From NCBI GenBank assembly GCA_016716505.1, contig JADJWF010000005.1:207079-271078 (forward strand): 64,000 nucleotides of DNA. Reading direction: 5' to 3'. The notes below the pieces were generated by a model. The model saw only the letters and a list, made by a program, of their open reading frames with translations. It did no database searches and had not been told where the DNA came from. The first letter of the stretch is position 1. Each line of letters opens with the position of its first letter. The position numbers and the translations under genes were made by a program. Below are positions 1-9,553 of the stretch, in pieces. The DNA comes from Verrucomicrobiota bacterium (GTDB lineage Bacteria > Verrucomicrobiota > Verrucomicrobiia > Limisphaerales > J093).

Positions 1-68
1 ACTCAGACTGCGCGGACACTCGCCCGTCCCGCAAGCTAAGCGGCGCGCCGGCCGATGGGGAGTGAAAA

Positions 69-1202
69 TCACGCAACATTTGCAGACGCGGAAGCGCTCG
101 GCCGGCCAGCGCCTCGAGCCTGGCTTTCGAGCCAGTCCGCCGCCACGGGCAGCACGCGGCTCCAGTGAAAGGTCTTGGCCCGCTCCCACGCCGCCCGCCG
201 GTAGCGCGCATAGCGCTCAGGCTGAGTGAGACAGAAGACGACGCCGTCGGCAAGGGCCTCCGGGGTCTCGGCGGCGGCGACCACGCCGGTCTCGTCGTGC
301 AGCGTGGATTCCGTCAATCCGGCCACCGGATAGACCACCGCCGGCGTGCCCAGCGCGTTGGCTTCGATGACGTTGAGACCCCAGCCTTCGCGCAGCGAGG
401 TGTGGAGGAGCAGGTGGGACTGCCGCAAGAGCGCATCCTTCTCCGCCTCCGGCAGGGCGCCGGTGAACCGCACATGCGCGGTCAGTTCGAGCTCGCGCGT
501 CAACTCGATCAGCAGCGTCTCGGAGATGCCGCTGCCCACGACGGTCAAGGCAGCGTCCACCCCGCGCTGCCGCAGCACGGCCAGGCAGCGAATCGCGTGT
601 TCGATCCGTTTATTTGGCGCGAGTCGCGAAACCGCGATCAGGCGGACCGGCGGCGTCAGCGGTTTGTCCTCCAGTTCGGGGATGGCCCGCGTGTGGACTC
701 CGTAGGGGATCTGCTGAATGCGCTTCACGCCGTGGCGTTCGAGTGCCTGCCGCGTGGAGGTGGCCGCCGTCCAGAACTGGACGTTGCGGTACAACCAGTG
801 CGTCCAGCGCTCCTGCCATTTGCCGAAGGTCGAGGTCGGCCAGCGGTAAAAGACATCCCAGATCGGCCCCAGCACTTCGTGGATGTACGCCACGCAGTTC
901 GTGCCGCACCACCACGGGGCGAACCACGGCAGGCCGTGATGCTGATCCACCACCAGATCGAAACTGGGCTGGCGGCGGTACCATCGGATGGCCTCGAAAA
1001 TGGACGAGCCCTTGCCACCGGCACGAACGATGTGAATGCCATTGATCGTCTCCGTGGGCACGGCGCCGGGAAAAGCGTTCGCAAACCACCAGACCTCGTG
1101 TCCGCGGTCGCGCAGGGCGCCCCAGTAGCCCTCGGTAACGCGCTCGGCCCCGCCGGCCAGGGGGTTCTTGGGATCACGCCAGTTGAGCATCAGGAAGCGC
1201 AT
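69..1202 (-). CDS. Glycosyltransferase family 4 (GT-B fold)
   Basis: A 377-residue GT4-type glycosyltransferase that probably moves a nucleotide-activated sugar onto a cell-surface glycan or lipid; donor and acceptor cannot be told. The N-terminus has the usual GT4 opening, including the GGAERV motif near residue 17. The C-terminal Rossmann half carries VSRLAPNKRIEH around residue 190 and the donor-site stretch HTSLREGWGLNVIEANALG near residue 267, which holds the EX7E-like glutamates. No signal peptide or membrane segment is visible, so it should be cytoplasmic or peripheral. The start is an ATG at 1202. Its operon partners, if any, lie beyond the left edge. Family assignment is firm; specificity is unknown. 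Confidence 0.9.
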   Translation of the reverse strand: MRFLMLNWRDPKNPLAGGAERVTEGYWGALRDRGHEVWWFANAFPGAVPTETINGIHIVRAGGKGSSIFEAIRWYRRQPSFDLVVDQHHGLPWFAPWWCGTNCVAYIHEVLGPIWDVFYRWPTSTFGKWQERWTHWLYRNVQFWTAATSTRQALERHGVKRIQQIPYGVHTRAIPELEDKPLTPPVRLIAVSRLAPNKRIEHAIRCLAVLRQRGVDAALTVVGSGISETLLIELTRELELTAHVRFTGALPEAEKDALLRQSHLLLHTSLREGWGLNVIEANALGTPAVVYPVAGLTESTLHDETGVVAAAETPEALADGVVFCLTQPERYARYRRAAWERAKTFHWSRVLPVAADWLESQARGAGRPSASASANVA

Positions 1203-1380
1203 GAACGTCGTGTCGGGTCAACGAAGGGGAGGGGTTATGCCCAGTGCCGGTGAGGAACTCAATTTGAAATCCGACCAATGCAGGCCCTGCCTGCCTCCCG
1301 TCCGGGCGCGCGCGACGACGAAGCGAGAAAGCCGGAGGGGCGCACTGCGCACAGGGGACCGCCTATGCCCGCCGCCTCAA

Positions 1381-1416
1381 GCAAATCGCCCCGGAGCAAC
1401 CCCCGGGGCGATTTGC
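1381..1416 (-). terminator. Perfect 14-bp inverted repeat at the 3' end of the beta-barrel gene
   Basis: The arms GCAAATCGCCCCGG (1381-1394) and CCGGGGCGATTTGC (1403-1416) pair perfectly around an 8-nt loop. It lies 18 nt past the stop codon of the minus-strand gene ending at 1435, where a terminator or 3'-end stabiliser would sit. There is no U-tract after it, only TT, so intrinsic termination is likely but not certain. Confidence 0.6.
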
Positions 1417-1434
1417 GCCAACTGCTGCGGACGC

Positions 1435-2307
1435 TCAGAAGCGTTTGGTCAGGGTCAGCGTGGCCGTGTGCCCCTGCGGACGGCTCGACGCCTCGATCTC
1501 GTAGATGTACCGCGCCGAAACGAACGTCATGCACTTGCCGCACGACCAGACGATTTCCGGCCCGAGGCCCCAGACCGAATCCAACTCGCCGCTCGCGCCG
1601 CTGCCGCTGTCGCCGGTGAGCTGCTGCTGCCAGTAGCCGATGGCCCCAACTTCCCACGACTTGCTCAGCGCCTTGGACAGGCCCCACTCGAGGGAGATTT
1701 CGTTGCCCGGCGTGATCGGCGCATCTTCCATCTCGTGGTTGATCTCATAGCGGCCCAGGGCGGACAACGCCCACGTCTTCTGCTGGTCGGGGAACCACGT
1801 TCCGCCCAGCGTCAGCATGTGGCCCCAGAAGCCCTTGCCCGCATCCACGGGTTCGCCCCGGTTGCCGGTCGGTGCCCAGAAGCCGTAGCCGACGCCCAAG
1901 TCGAACTGTTTCCAGTGCCACGACAACGTGATCGGCTCGAAGAAGATGTCGCCCAGGTCGAACTTGGAATCGGAGTAAGGACCGGCGCTGAGGTCGGTGT
2001 AGATGAAGGGGATGAGGGTATCCATCCCGTAGGAGCCGCCGAGGATCTTGAAGTCCGTGATCCAGATCAGGCGCGGGGCCTGTGCGTACACGAACAGATC
2101 AAAGTCCACCGGGAGCTTGTCCCCGTGGTGGTCATTCACCTGGTCCGCCCAATAGAACAGGTTGTAGTCGCGCAGATAGACGCCGGGCGGCGGCAGCGAG
2201 CCGCCTTTGATGCCTTCCACGCCGATGGGGTAGTGTTGCGCCTGCGCCGCGAGGCACAGGCCCGCGCCCGCCGCGAGGGGGGCGATGAGGTTGAGTTGGT
2301 TTTTCAT
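1435..2307 (-). CDS. Outer-membrane beta-barrel protein, phenol-degradation MetA/SphA-like
   Basis: A 290-residue exported protein. It opens with a signal peptide (MKNQLNLIAPLAAGAGLCLA) cleaved around AQA-Q, followed by alternating short aromatic-rich strands, and it ends in phenylalanine (TLTLTKRF), the usual signature of an outer-membrane barrel. Length and strand pattern resemble the MetA-pathway-of-phenol-degradation / SphA family (PF13557), whose members are thought to be transport or lipid-related porins. It starts 27 nt after the stop of the TrpB2 gene on the same strand, so the two are probably co-transcribed; the functional link is unknown. ATG start at 2307. Confidence 0.75.
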   Translation of the reverse strand: MKNQLNLIAPLAAGAGLCLAAQAQHYPIGVEGIKGGSLPPPGVYLRDYNLFYWADQVNDHHGDKLPVDFDLFVYAQAPRLIWITDFKILGGSYGMDTLIPFIYTDLSAGPYSDSKFDLGDIFFEPITLSWHWKQFDLGVGYGFWAPTGNRGEPVDAGKGFWGHMLTLGGTWFPDQQKTWALSALGRYEINHEMEDAPITPGNEISLEWGLSKALSKSWEVGAIGYWQQQLTGDSGSGASGELDSVWGLGPEIVWSCGKCMTFVSARYIYEIEASSRPQGHTATLTLTKRF

Positions 2308-2334
2308 GGGGAGGTGTTGCCGGCGAAGGCCGGG

Positions 2335-3648
2335 TCAATCTTCCACGTCCTTCATTTTGCCCGACAGATAAGTGTCGTACGCTGGCAGATCCAACATGCC
2401 GTGACCGCAGAGGTTGAAGAGAATGACCTTCTTGCGACCCTCTTCGCGGCACTTGACCGCCTCCTCGATGACGGCGGCGATGGCATGGCACGGTTCAGGG
2501 GCCGGCACGATGCCCTCGGTCCGCGCGAAGAGCACGCCTGCTTCGAAGATCTTCAGTTGCGGGAACGAGGTCGCCTCGATCAGGCCCAGCTTGCGCGCGT
2601 GACTGACCATCGGGGCCATGCCGTGGTAGCGGAGTCCGCCCGAGTGAATGCTGGGCGGCATGAACTTGTGGCCCAGCGTGTGCATCATCAGCAGCGGCGT
2701 CATTTCGGCCGTGTCGCCGAAGTCGTACCGCAGGTCGCCCTTGGTGATGGACGGGCAGGACTCCGGTTCCACCGCGATGATGCGGTAATTCTTGCCCGCC
2801 TTGATCTTCTGGCCAATGAACGGAAACGAGATCCCGGCAAAGTTGCTGCCCCCGCCCACGCACCCGACGATCACGTCCGGCGCTTCCCCGGCGAGTTCCA
2901 TCTGCTTGATGGCCTCCTGGCCGATCACGGTTTGGTGGAGACACACGTGATTGAGCACCGACCCGAGCGAGTACTTGGTGCCGGGGTGCTTCACCGTGTC
3001 CTCGATGGCTTCGCTGATCGCGATGCCCAGACTGCCGTTGCAGTGGGGATCCTCGGCCAGCATCTTGCGCCCGAAATCGGTCACCTCGCTCGGGCTGGGA
3101 TGCACGGTCGCGCCCCAGGTCTGCATCATGAGTTTGCGATACGGCTTCTGCTGGAAACTGACCTTGACCATGTACACCACGCACTCGAGCCCAAACACCT
3201 TGCAGGCGAAGGCGAGTGACGATCCCCACTGGCCCGCGCCCGTTTCCGTGGCCAGGCGTTTGGTCCCCGCCAGTTTGTTGTAGTACGCCTGCGGCACGGC
3301 GGTGTTCGGCTTGTGCGAACCGGCGGGGCTGACGCCTTCGTACTTGTAGTAGATGTGGGCCGGGGTCTGCAGCGCTTTCTCCAGGCGAACAGCGCGGAGC
3401 AAGGGCGTGGGCCGCCACAATGCGTAGATGTCGCGAACTTCGTCCGGGATATCCACCCAGCGGTCGGAGCACATCTCCTGCGCCACCAGGTTTTCCGGAA
3501 AAATCGCCGTCATCATTTCGGGCGTCACCGGTTCCTTCGTGCCCGGATGCAGCGGTGGCGGCAACGGCTCGGGGAAGTCGGCCAGCAGGTTGTACCACTG
3601 CCTGGGGGCGTCGGTGTCGGCAAGGGTGAATCGAAGTCGTTCGCTCAT
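2335..3648 (-). CDS. trpB2: Tryptophan synthase beta-like protein, TrpB2 type
   Basis: A 437-residue PLP enzyme that would condense indole with L-serine to tryptophan. The PLP lysine lies in GSHKPNTA (Lys113), the phosphate-binding loop is VGCVGGGSNFAG, and the ending (LCGHGMLDLPAYDTYLSG) is the form seen in the TrpB2 subgroup, which is longer than TrpB1 (about 400 residues). TrpB2 proteins generally lack productive contact with TrpA and are thought to salvage free indole or phosphoserine. That fits the absence of trpA or other trp genes nearby. The only same-strand partner is the beta-barrel gene 27 nt downstream. ATG start at 3648. Confidence 0.92.
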   Translation of the reverse strand: MSERLRFTLADTDAPRQWYNLLADFPEPLPPPLHPGTKEPVTPEMMTAIFPENLVAQEMCSDRWVDIPDEVRDIYALWRPTPLLRAVRLEKALQTPAHIYYKYEGVSPAGSHKPNTAVPQAYYNKLAGTKRLATETGAGQWGSSLAFACKVFGLECVVYMVKVSFQQKPYRKLMMQTWGATVHPSPSEVTDFGRKMLAEDPHCNGSLGIAISEAIEDTVKHPGTKYSLGSVLNHVCLHQTVIGQEAIKQMELAGEAPDVIVGCVGGGSNFAGISFPFIGQKIKAGKNYRIIAVEPESCPSITKGDLRYDFGDTAEMTPLLMMHTLGHKFMPPSIHSGGLRYHGMAPMVSHARKLGLIEATSFPQLKIFEAGVLFARTEGIVPAPEPCHAIAAVIEEAVKCREEGRKKVILFNLCGHGMLDLPAYDTYLSGKMKDVED

Positions 3649-3909
3649 GAGTTTGTCGTCAGTGTTTCACTGGGTGCGCTTGGGATACCTGACGCACTGC
3701 CTGCGCGTCAATCCATGCCTTGGAGCGCTGATCGGCCGGTAGCTGCTGAAAAGTTCACTGGGCCCTGCGTCCCGCTTCCTTTTTGGCCTGCTTTCAGAGG
3801 TGTGCGTCACGTTCTGCAAAATGGTTCGAGTCGTCCTGCTGAACCTCCGGGCCTCTGGCCTCCTCGGCTGACCCCGGAGGGCAAAAAAGTTCGCGCCCGG
3901 CGGGCAGAA

Positions 3910-5604
3910 TCAGCGGCGCGCGGCCGCCCGGGCGCGACCCCACTTTTGGCCCAGTGTGCGAAACACCCGGTCGAACGGCCCCGGGATCGTGCCCAGGAAT
4001 TGGCGCTCGGCACAGAGACGGAATTGTCCGTACAGCCGCGCGCGGCTGCGCCACCCGAAAAACGCGTCGGTCACGAGTCCCAGAACAAGCCAGACCCAGA
4101 AATACGTCCAGGGTTCGAGTTGGCCCGGCATGACCACGCCGGCGAGCACCAGAATTCCCACGACGGCCGATCCCAGCCCGATCATCAGCCAGGGCAGCAC
4201 GAGAATTCGCGCCACTGCGTCACCCGTCGCGCGATTCGGGTTGGGGGCCGCCATCGCCAGCCACATCGCGGTCCAGCCCAACGCGATCAGGTCGCAGAGC
4301 AGCATCGCGGTGGCTCCGCCCAGCACCGCCGCCGCCAGCCAACGGTCCTCGCCGTCCCAGAAGCTCGAGTCGTCGCTCATCAGGCGGAAGGCCAGCCAGC
4401 CGTGCCCCAGCAGGACCACCGCCACCGGGCCCGCGTACTTGGTTCGCAGTCCCCACCAGAGACCGCCGATGATTTCACGAATCGAGAGCGGCGTGGACAG
4501 CAGGAGTTCGAAGGCGCCGCTCTTGCGGTGGTCAATCAGCGCCGCCGCGGCATCGGAGGTCAGGGCCCCTTTGGCCAGCAGATGACAGAGGACCAAAGCG
4601 AAGATCAAATTGCCGGCCGAGGAGTCCCCGAAGTGGGCTGGCCGCACGACGAAGACGGCCAGCACCATCGCCAGGACGGTCCAGACTCCCGCGTGCCGCA
4701 GCCGATGGCGCGCCACGAGGTAGTGGAATGGGCCGCGCCCCAACAACCCTTCCCGGCGCTTCTGTCCGCGGGTTCCGCTTCCGATCGTCACCGACCGCCA
4801 CCAGTCCCGCCAGCGTTGGCGCTTCGCCCGCACTGGTCGTTCCTGCCAGGAGTGTGGCAGGCGCCAGGCCGCCAGGCCGAGAAACAGCCAGGCGTAGCCG
4901 TGCGTGATCAGGAAGCTGGTCCAGAAAGAACCTCCGAGCCCCACCCCTCCTCCCGCAACCGCCCCCACGCCGCTGGCCGGGCTCAGTTGGGCGATCGCGG
5001 CGACCAGCGTAGGCGACCAGCCCCGCGCCCCACCCCACCCAGCCATCAAGAAGGGCACGACGACAAACGCCAGCACGGTCAGGAACGCCGCCACGCGGGC
5101 ACGTCGCGCGTGGCGGGAGCAGGTGGAGATGAAGAGCCCCACCGCGCAGGAGAACAAGACCGTGTTCAAAAGCCCGATCGCGGTTAGGGCCGCGCTGCGG
5201 GCCGACACGCCGCCGGCCAGCAGCGGGATCACCAGGGCCGGGACGGTGGCAACCAGCAGGTACAGGAGATGCAGTCCGTGCGACGCCAGCTTCCCGGCCA
5301 GCACGTCATACCCGCGCAGGTCAGTCAGGAAAAGAAGTCCCAGCGTTCCGTCCCGCTTTTCCGAGCTGATCGCGTCTGCCGTCGCCGTGGCACCCGCGAA
5401 CAGGCAGATCCAGAGCGCGATCGCGGCGAACGCGGCGAACGCCGCCGCGCCCCCGGTGCCGACCAAGCCGGCGGCGTTGCTGATCAGCAGGAAATAGCCG
5501 GCCAGGAAAAGGGCGCCAATTCCGGCCTGCAGCCGGGTGAAATACGTTCGCCCCTGGCGCGAAGCCACGGTCAGCTCCCGCACTGCCACCGGAAGAAACG
5601 TCAC
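3910..5604 (-). CDS. ABC-2 type transporter permease
   Basis: A 564-residue polytopic membrane protein with roughly a dozen hydrophobic segments. It starts with VTFLPVAVRELTVASRQGRT, the opening seen in PVC-group ABC-2 permeases fused from two half-permeases, and has the conserved EKRDGTLGLLFLTDL loop near residue 83. A second SGAFELLLSTPLSIREI loop appears near residue 372, so it looks like a tandem duplication of the ABC-2 core. It would export an unknown substrate across the inner membrane. No ATPase gene lies next to it in the window, so its partner must be elsewhere. The start is a GTG at 5604; no in-frame ATG upstream is better. Confidence 0.85.
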   Translation of the reverse strand: MTFLPVAVRELTVASRQGRTYFTRLQAGIGALFLAGYFLLISNAAGLVGTGGAAAFAAFAAIALWICLFAGATATADAISSEKRDGTLGLLFLTDLRGYDVLAGKLASHGLHLLYLLVATVPALVIPLLAGGVSARSAALTAIGLLNTVLFSCAVGLFISTCSRHARRARVAAFLTVLAFVVVPFLMAGWGGARGWSPTLVAAIAQLSPASGVGAVAGGGVGLGGSFWTSFLITHGYAWLFLGLAAWRLPHSWQERPVRAKRQRWRDWWRSVTIGSGTRGQKRREGLLGRGPFHYLVARHRLRHAGVWTVLAMVLAVFVVRPAHFGDSSAGNLIFALVLCHLLAKGALTSDAAAALIDHRKSGAFELLLSTPLSIREIIGGLWWGLRTKYAGPVAVVLLGHGWLAFRLMSDDSSFWDGEDRWLAAAVLGGATAMLLCDLIALGWTAMWLAMAAPNPNRATGDAVARILVLPWLMIGLGSAVVGILVLAGVVMPGQLEPWTYFWVWLVLGLVTDAFFGWRSRARLYGQFRLCAERQFLGTIPGPFDRVFRTLGQKWGRARAAARR

Positions 5605-6063
5605 CCGCCGACGCTAGCGCCCGCGCGGTGCAGCGGGAAGCCCGTTCCTCGATACCGCCCCGAGCCGCGACCGGTGGCGGCTCCGCTTCGCAAATGAGGG
5701 ATTGCCCGGCGTCAGGGATCTGCCCCAGTGCCCGGCGAGGTCCGTGCCCGGCCGGACCTGACTCAGGGTCCTTCGCAGGGCATCGAAGTCGTCATCAACA
5801 GCCCGCTTCCAGCACCGGGGGCGCCGTTGGCCTTCGGTGCGGACCGCCTGGCTATTGGCCTTCAACCCGCTCGGGAGCCAGCCAGCGGCCGGAAACGCCG
5901 GGTGGTCCCCGTTCCGCCTCCAACTCCAGCGGCCTTGAACGCCCGGCTCAACACGAATTCTCGTTTGACAAAAACGGTCCAGATGTTCGCGCCGCCCAGA
6001 ATTGGGTTGAAAAGCGGGGGCCCGTTTCCGAAGCTCCGGCAACGCGAATCACTGCGAACGAAC
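5605..6063. other. Intergenic region between divergent permease and FKBP genes
   Basis: 459 bases without a convincing gene. The minus-strand 142-codon frame at 5614-6042 has no recognisable domain. A perfect -35-like TTGACA lies at 5965-5970, but no fitting -10 box follows at 16-18 nt. The region should hold the promoters of both flanking genes. Confidence 0.5.
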
Positions 6064-6939
6064 ATGAAACGAACCTTGATATTTCTGACTTCCGCCGTGG
6101 CGGCGCTCTCGGTGAGCGGCGCCGATTCCGCTGCTTTGCCCGACGAAAAGGCCAAGGTGAGCTACAGCATGGGGATGAACATGGGCAATACGCTGCGCCG
6201 CCTTGGCGTGGGCGTGGATGAGGTGGATCCGGCCCTGATCATCCGGGGCATCCGGGACGCCCAGGGCGGCGCGCCGACGCTCCTGACCGACCAGGAGATG
6301 ATGACCACCTTGCAGACCTTCCAGCGGGAATCCCAGAACCGCCTGGCCGAGCGCAACAAAAAGGCCGGCGAAGAGTTCCTGGCCAAGAACCGTTCGGCAG
6401 CGGGTGTCAAAACGCTGGAGGTCAAGCTGCCAGGCGACAAGACCGTCGAGATGCAGTACAAGATTCTCGCCGAGGGCACCGGTCAACCGCCGGGAACCAA
6501 CGACACCGTGACGGTCAACTATCGCGGCACGCTGATTGATGGCACGGAGTTCGACAGTTCTTACAGTCGCAACCAGCCGGCCACCTTCTCCCTGAATCGC
6601 GTCATTCGCGGCTGGACCGAGGGGCTGCAGCTCCTCAAGCCGGGCGGCAAGGCCATGCTGTACATTCCGCCCGAACTCGCTTACGGCGCCCAAGGCACGG
6701 GCCCGAAGATCGGCCCCAACTCAACCCTGATCTTCGAAGTCGAACTGCTCTCCACGCAGGCGCCCGCGACCCCGCCGGCCCCGCCCAGCGTCAGCAGCCA
6801 GCCCATCACCAGCGACATCATCAAGGTGCCGTCGAAGGAGGAACTGGAAAAGGGCGCGAAGATCGAAGTGATCAAGGCATCCGATCTCGAGAAGCTGAAA
6901 GAGCAGGAGAAGGCCAAGGCACAGGGCGACAAGAAGTAG
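6064..6939 (+). CDS. FKBP-type peptidyl-prolyl cis-trans isomerase, secreted
   Basis: A 291-residue exported proline isomerase and chaperone of the FkpA/Mip type. It has a signal peptide (residues 1-20), an N-terminal FKBP_N dimerisation helix region (about 29-110) and an FKBP domain (about 132-230) with VTVNYRGTLIDGTEFDSS, the IRGWTEGLQLLKPGG loop and IPPELAYG. A Pro-rich linker leads to a charged, Lys/Glu-rich tail. The reading frame extends upstream to 5728, but the ATG at 6064 is chosen because it alone gives a proper signal peptide. A strong intrinsic terminator follows 29 nt after the stop, so this is a single-gene transcript. Confidence 0.92.
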   Translation: MKRTLIFLTSAVAALSVSGADSAALPDEKAKVSYSMGMNMGNTLRRLGVGVDEVDPALIIRGIRDAQGGAPTLLTDQEMMTTLQTFQRESQNRLAERNKKAGEEFLAKNRSAAGVKTLEVKLPGDKTVEMQYKILAEGTGQPPGTNDTVTVNYRGTLIDGTEFDSSYSRNQPATFSLNRVIRGWTEGLQLLKPGGKAMLYIPPELAYGAQGTGPKIGPNSTLIFEVELLSTQAPATPPAPPSVSSQPITSDIIKVPSKEELEKGAKIEVIKASDLEKLKEQEKAKAQGDKK

Positions 6940-6967
6940 CGGAGCGCCGCTGGATCGCTTTTACCGC

Positions 6968-6992
6968 AGGCCGCCTTCGGGCGGCCTTTTTT
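6968..6992 (+). terminator. Intrinsic terminator of the FKBP gene
   Basis: Perfect 8-bp stem AGGCCGCC / GGCGGCCT closed by a stable UUCG tetraloop (6976-6979) and followed by a six-T run (6987-6992). Textbook rho-independent terminator. Confidence 0.95.
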
Positions 6993-7070
6993 GTGCGCGT
7001 CCCCCGGCCGCTGACGCAAAAGTGCTTGGGTGCCGCACCGGCCTTCCCCTACGCTCTGCGGCCCTGAGCA

Positions 7071-9545
7071 ATGAAAGTCACTCTCAACTGGCTCAAGCAG
7101 TATGTGGACTTCGACGGTTCTCCCGCCGACCTGGCCGGGCGGCTGACCATGTTGGGCCTCGAGGTCGAAGGCATCGAGCGGCTGGGCGGAGAGTTTGACG
7201 GGATCGTGGTGGCGGAAGTCATCACCCGCGAAAGGCACCCGAACGCCGACAAGTTGTCCGTGTGCCGGGTGAACGACGGCAAGGGCGAACGGCAGATCGT
7301 CTGCGGCGCGCAGAACTTCAAGCCCGGGGACAAGGTGCCCCTGATCCTGCCTGGAGCCTCCCTGCCGGCGAAGCCGGGTGAGCCGCCGTTCACGATCAAG
7401 GTGGGCAAGATTCGCGGAGTGGAGTCGCACGGCATGATGTGCTCGCCCCAGGAACTGGGGCTGGCGACCGAGGCGGACGGCCTGCTGATCCTGTCCCCCG
7501 ATGCCAGGGTAGGGCAGCCCTTTGCCGAGTACCTCGGCCGCGCCGGCAGCGACGTGGTGTACGACCTCGAAGTCACCCCGAACCGCCCTGATCTGAACAG
7601 CGTGATCGGCATCGCGCGCGAAATCGCGGCCGTCACCGGCAATCCGCTGCGTCTGCCGCCGGTGGATGATTTTCCCCGCGTACCGGGCCAGCCGGCGGCC
7701 GAGGACCTGGTGGCGGTGCGGATCGAAGACCCCGCGCTGTGTCCCCGCTACACCGCCCGGGTGGTGCGTGGGGTCAAGATCGGCCCCAGCCCCGACTGGT
7801 TGCGCACGGCGCTGGAGAAGGTGGGCCTGCGCTCGATCAACAACGTCGTGGATGTGACGAACTTCGTGATGCTCGAGTGTGGCCAGCCTTTGCACGCCTT
7901 CGATTACCACCTCGTGGCCGCGGGGGCGGGCGGCAAGCCGACGATCGTGGTGCGCCGCGCCCGCGACGGGGAGGAGTTTGTCACGCTCGATGGTCAGAAG
8001 CGTGTGCTGACGGGCGAGATGCTTCTGATCGCCGACGAGCAGAAAGGTATCGCATTGGCGGGGGTGATGGGCGGCCAGAATTCCGAAATCAACGCCGCCA
8101 CCACCGATGTCCTGATTGAGAGCGCGTACTTTCAGCCCACCAACGTCCGCCGGACCGCGAAGGCGCTGGGACTCCGCACCGACGCCAGCTATCGGTTTGA
8201 GCGGGGCGCGGATTGGGGCATTACCGAATGGGCCAGCCGGCGTTGCGCGCAACTCATCCTCCAAGTGGCGGGCGGTGCAATCGTCCCCGGGGTCGTGGAC
8301 GCCTGTCCGCAGCCGTTTGAACCCCGCCAGATCTCGCTCCGGCATCACAAGGTGAGCGAGTTGTTGGGCGTGCCGATTCCGCCGGCGGAGATCGAGTTTT
8401 TCCTCGGCCAGCTCGGCCTCAAGATCACCGGTCGAAAGGCTCGGCCGGTGGACTCACCCGCCGACTCGGTTGAGCCGGTCACTTTCCGCATCCCATCCTG
8501 GCGCGTGGACCTCAAGCGCGAGGTGGATCTGATCGAGGAAGTCTGCCGCCTGTACGGGGTGGACAGGATTCCCGCCACGCCGCCGCGGGGCGCAACGGGC
8601 AGCAACGCTTTCGACGCCGTTCATGACGACTATGCCGGAGTGCGGCACCTGCTAACGGGTCTGGGGCTGGACGAGGCTCAGGGACAGACGCTGGTGGCCG
8701 AAGACGTGGCGGCCCTCGTGGCCGGAGCGAATGACCTGGTGCGGCTCGCCAACCCGCTCAGCGCGGACATGAACGTGCTCCGGCCCAGCCTGTTGCCGGG
8801 GTTGCTCGATTCGTTGCGCCACAACCTGAGTCGCCAGAATGCCGACCTCGCGCTGTTCGAGGTGGGCCGCGTGTTCCACGCGCGAGGGGCTGCGTCGCCC
8901 CGGGAGTCGCGGCGGCTGGCGCTTGCGCTCACGGGGCGGCGGTTTCCGCGCTTCTGGACCGGCGACGACCGGGAGGCGCTGGTGGACGCCTACGATCTGA
9001 AAGGCGTGCTCGAGGAGTTGTTCGACCATCTCGGGTTGCGCGGGGTGGCGTATGCGCGACGCGCGGAAAATCCGCCGTTCTTCATCGAGTCAGCGGCCCT
9101 CAGCCTGGGCGGCAAGGTGCCGCTCGGTGAAATGGGTCAATTGTGTCCCACCCTCGCCAAGCGGTTTGACCTGCGCCAGCCGGTGTTCCTCGCCGAACTG
9201 GACCTCGATCAACTGCTGGCACGACGGAACCCGACCAAGTCCTTCAAGCCGTTGCCGGCCTTCCCGAGCATCCGGCGGGATGTCGCGATGTTGGTGCCCG
9301 AGGCGACGACGCATGGCGCGGTCTTGGAGGTCGTGCGCCAGACGCGGCCGCGGGACCTCGAAAGTGTCGAGTTGTTCGATGTGTTCCGGGGACGGAACGT
9401 GCCGCCGGGTCAGAAGAGCGTTGCCTATGCGTTCACCTACCGCGCGGCGGATCGCACGCTGACCGACGCCGAGGTCAACGCCACTCACGATCAGGTCGTC
9501 GCGCAGTTGAAGCAGCGGTTGGCGGCGGTCATCCGCGATTCCTGA
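7071..9545 (+). CDS. pheT: Phenylalanyl-tRNA synthetase beta subunit
   Basis: An 824-residue PheT, the editing and tRNA-binding subunit of the alpha2-beta2 enzyme that charges tRNA-Phe. Domains in order: B1 (MKVTLNWLKQYV), the EMAP-II-like tRNA-binding domain (about 40-150, with HPNADKLSVCRVNDG), B3/B4 with FVMLECGQPLHAFD and the editing region near 270-380, B5 (about 405-490), the catalytic-like core, and a C-terminal ferredoxin-like anticodon-binding domain (FPSIRRDVAMLV near 740). Length matches the family. pheS is not adjacent, which is a split from the common pheST arrangement. A plausible promoter, TTGGGT (7026-7031) and TACGCT (7050-7055), sits just upstream. CotH follows 8 nt after the stop. 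Confidence 0.97.
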   Translation: MKVTLNWLKQYVDFDGSPADLAGRLTMLGLEVEGIERLGGEFDGIVVAEVITRERHPNADKLSVCRVNDGKGERQIVCGAQNFKPGDKVPLILPGASLPAKPGEPPFTIKVGKIRGVESHGMMCSPQELGLATEADGLLILSPDARVGQPFAEYLGRAGSDVVYDLEVTPNRPDLNSVIGIAREIAAVTGNPLRLPPVDDFPRVPGQPAAEDLVAVRIEDPALCPRYTARVVRGVKIGPSPDWLRTALEKVGLRSINNVVDVTNFVMLECGQPLHAFDYHLVAAGAGGKPTIVVRRARDGEEFVTLDGQKRVLTGEMLLIADEQKGIALAGVMGGQNSEINAATTDVLIESAYFQPTNVRRTAKALGLRTDASYRFERGADWGITEWASRRCAQLILQVAGGAIVPGVVDACPQPFEPRQISLRHHKVSELLGVPIPPAEIEFFLGQLGLKITGRKARPVDSPADSVEPVTFRIPSWRVDLKREVDLIEEVCRLYGVDRIPATPPRGATGSNAFDAVHDDYAGVRHLLTGLGLDEAQGQTLVAEDVAALVAGANDLVRLANPLSADMNVLRPSLLPGLLDSLRHNLSRQNADLALFEVGRVFHARGAASPRESRRLALALTGRRFPRFWTGDDREALVDAYDLKGVLEELFDHLGLRGVAYARRAENPPFFIESAALSLGGKVPLGEMGQLCPTLAKRFDLRQPVFLAELDLDQLLARRNPTKSFKPLPAFPSIRRDVAMLVPEATTHGAVLEVVRQTRPRDLESVELFDVFRGRNVPPGQKSVAYAFTYRAADRTLTDAEVNATHDQVVAQLKQRLAAVIRDS

Positions 9546-9553
9546 GCACCACG

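Noticed and set aside
1168..3219. 683-codon plus-strand open frame
   Set aside because: It lies opposite the beta-barrel and TrpB2 genes and has no recognisable domain; an antisense shadow of GC-rich coding DNA.
3313..5187. 624-codon plus-strand open frame
   Set aside because: Antisense to TrpB2 and the ABC-2 permease; composition is shadow-like with no motif.
5965..5970. TTGACA as a -35 for the FKBP gene
   Set aside because: No acceptable -10 box follows at 16-18 nt; reported only as part of the intergenic description.
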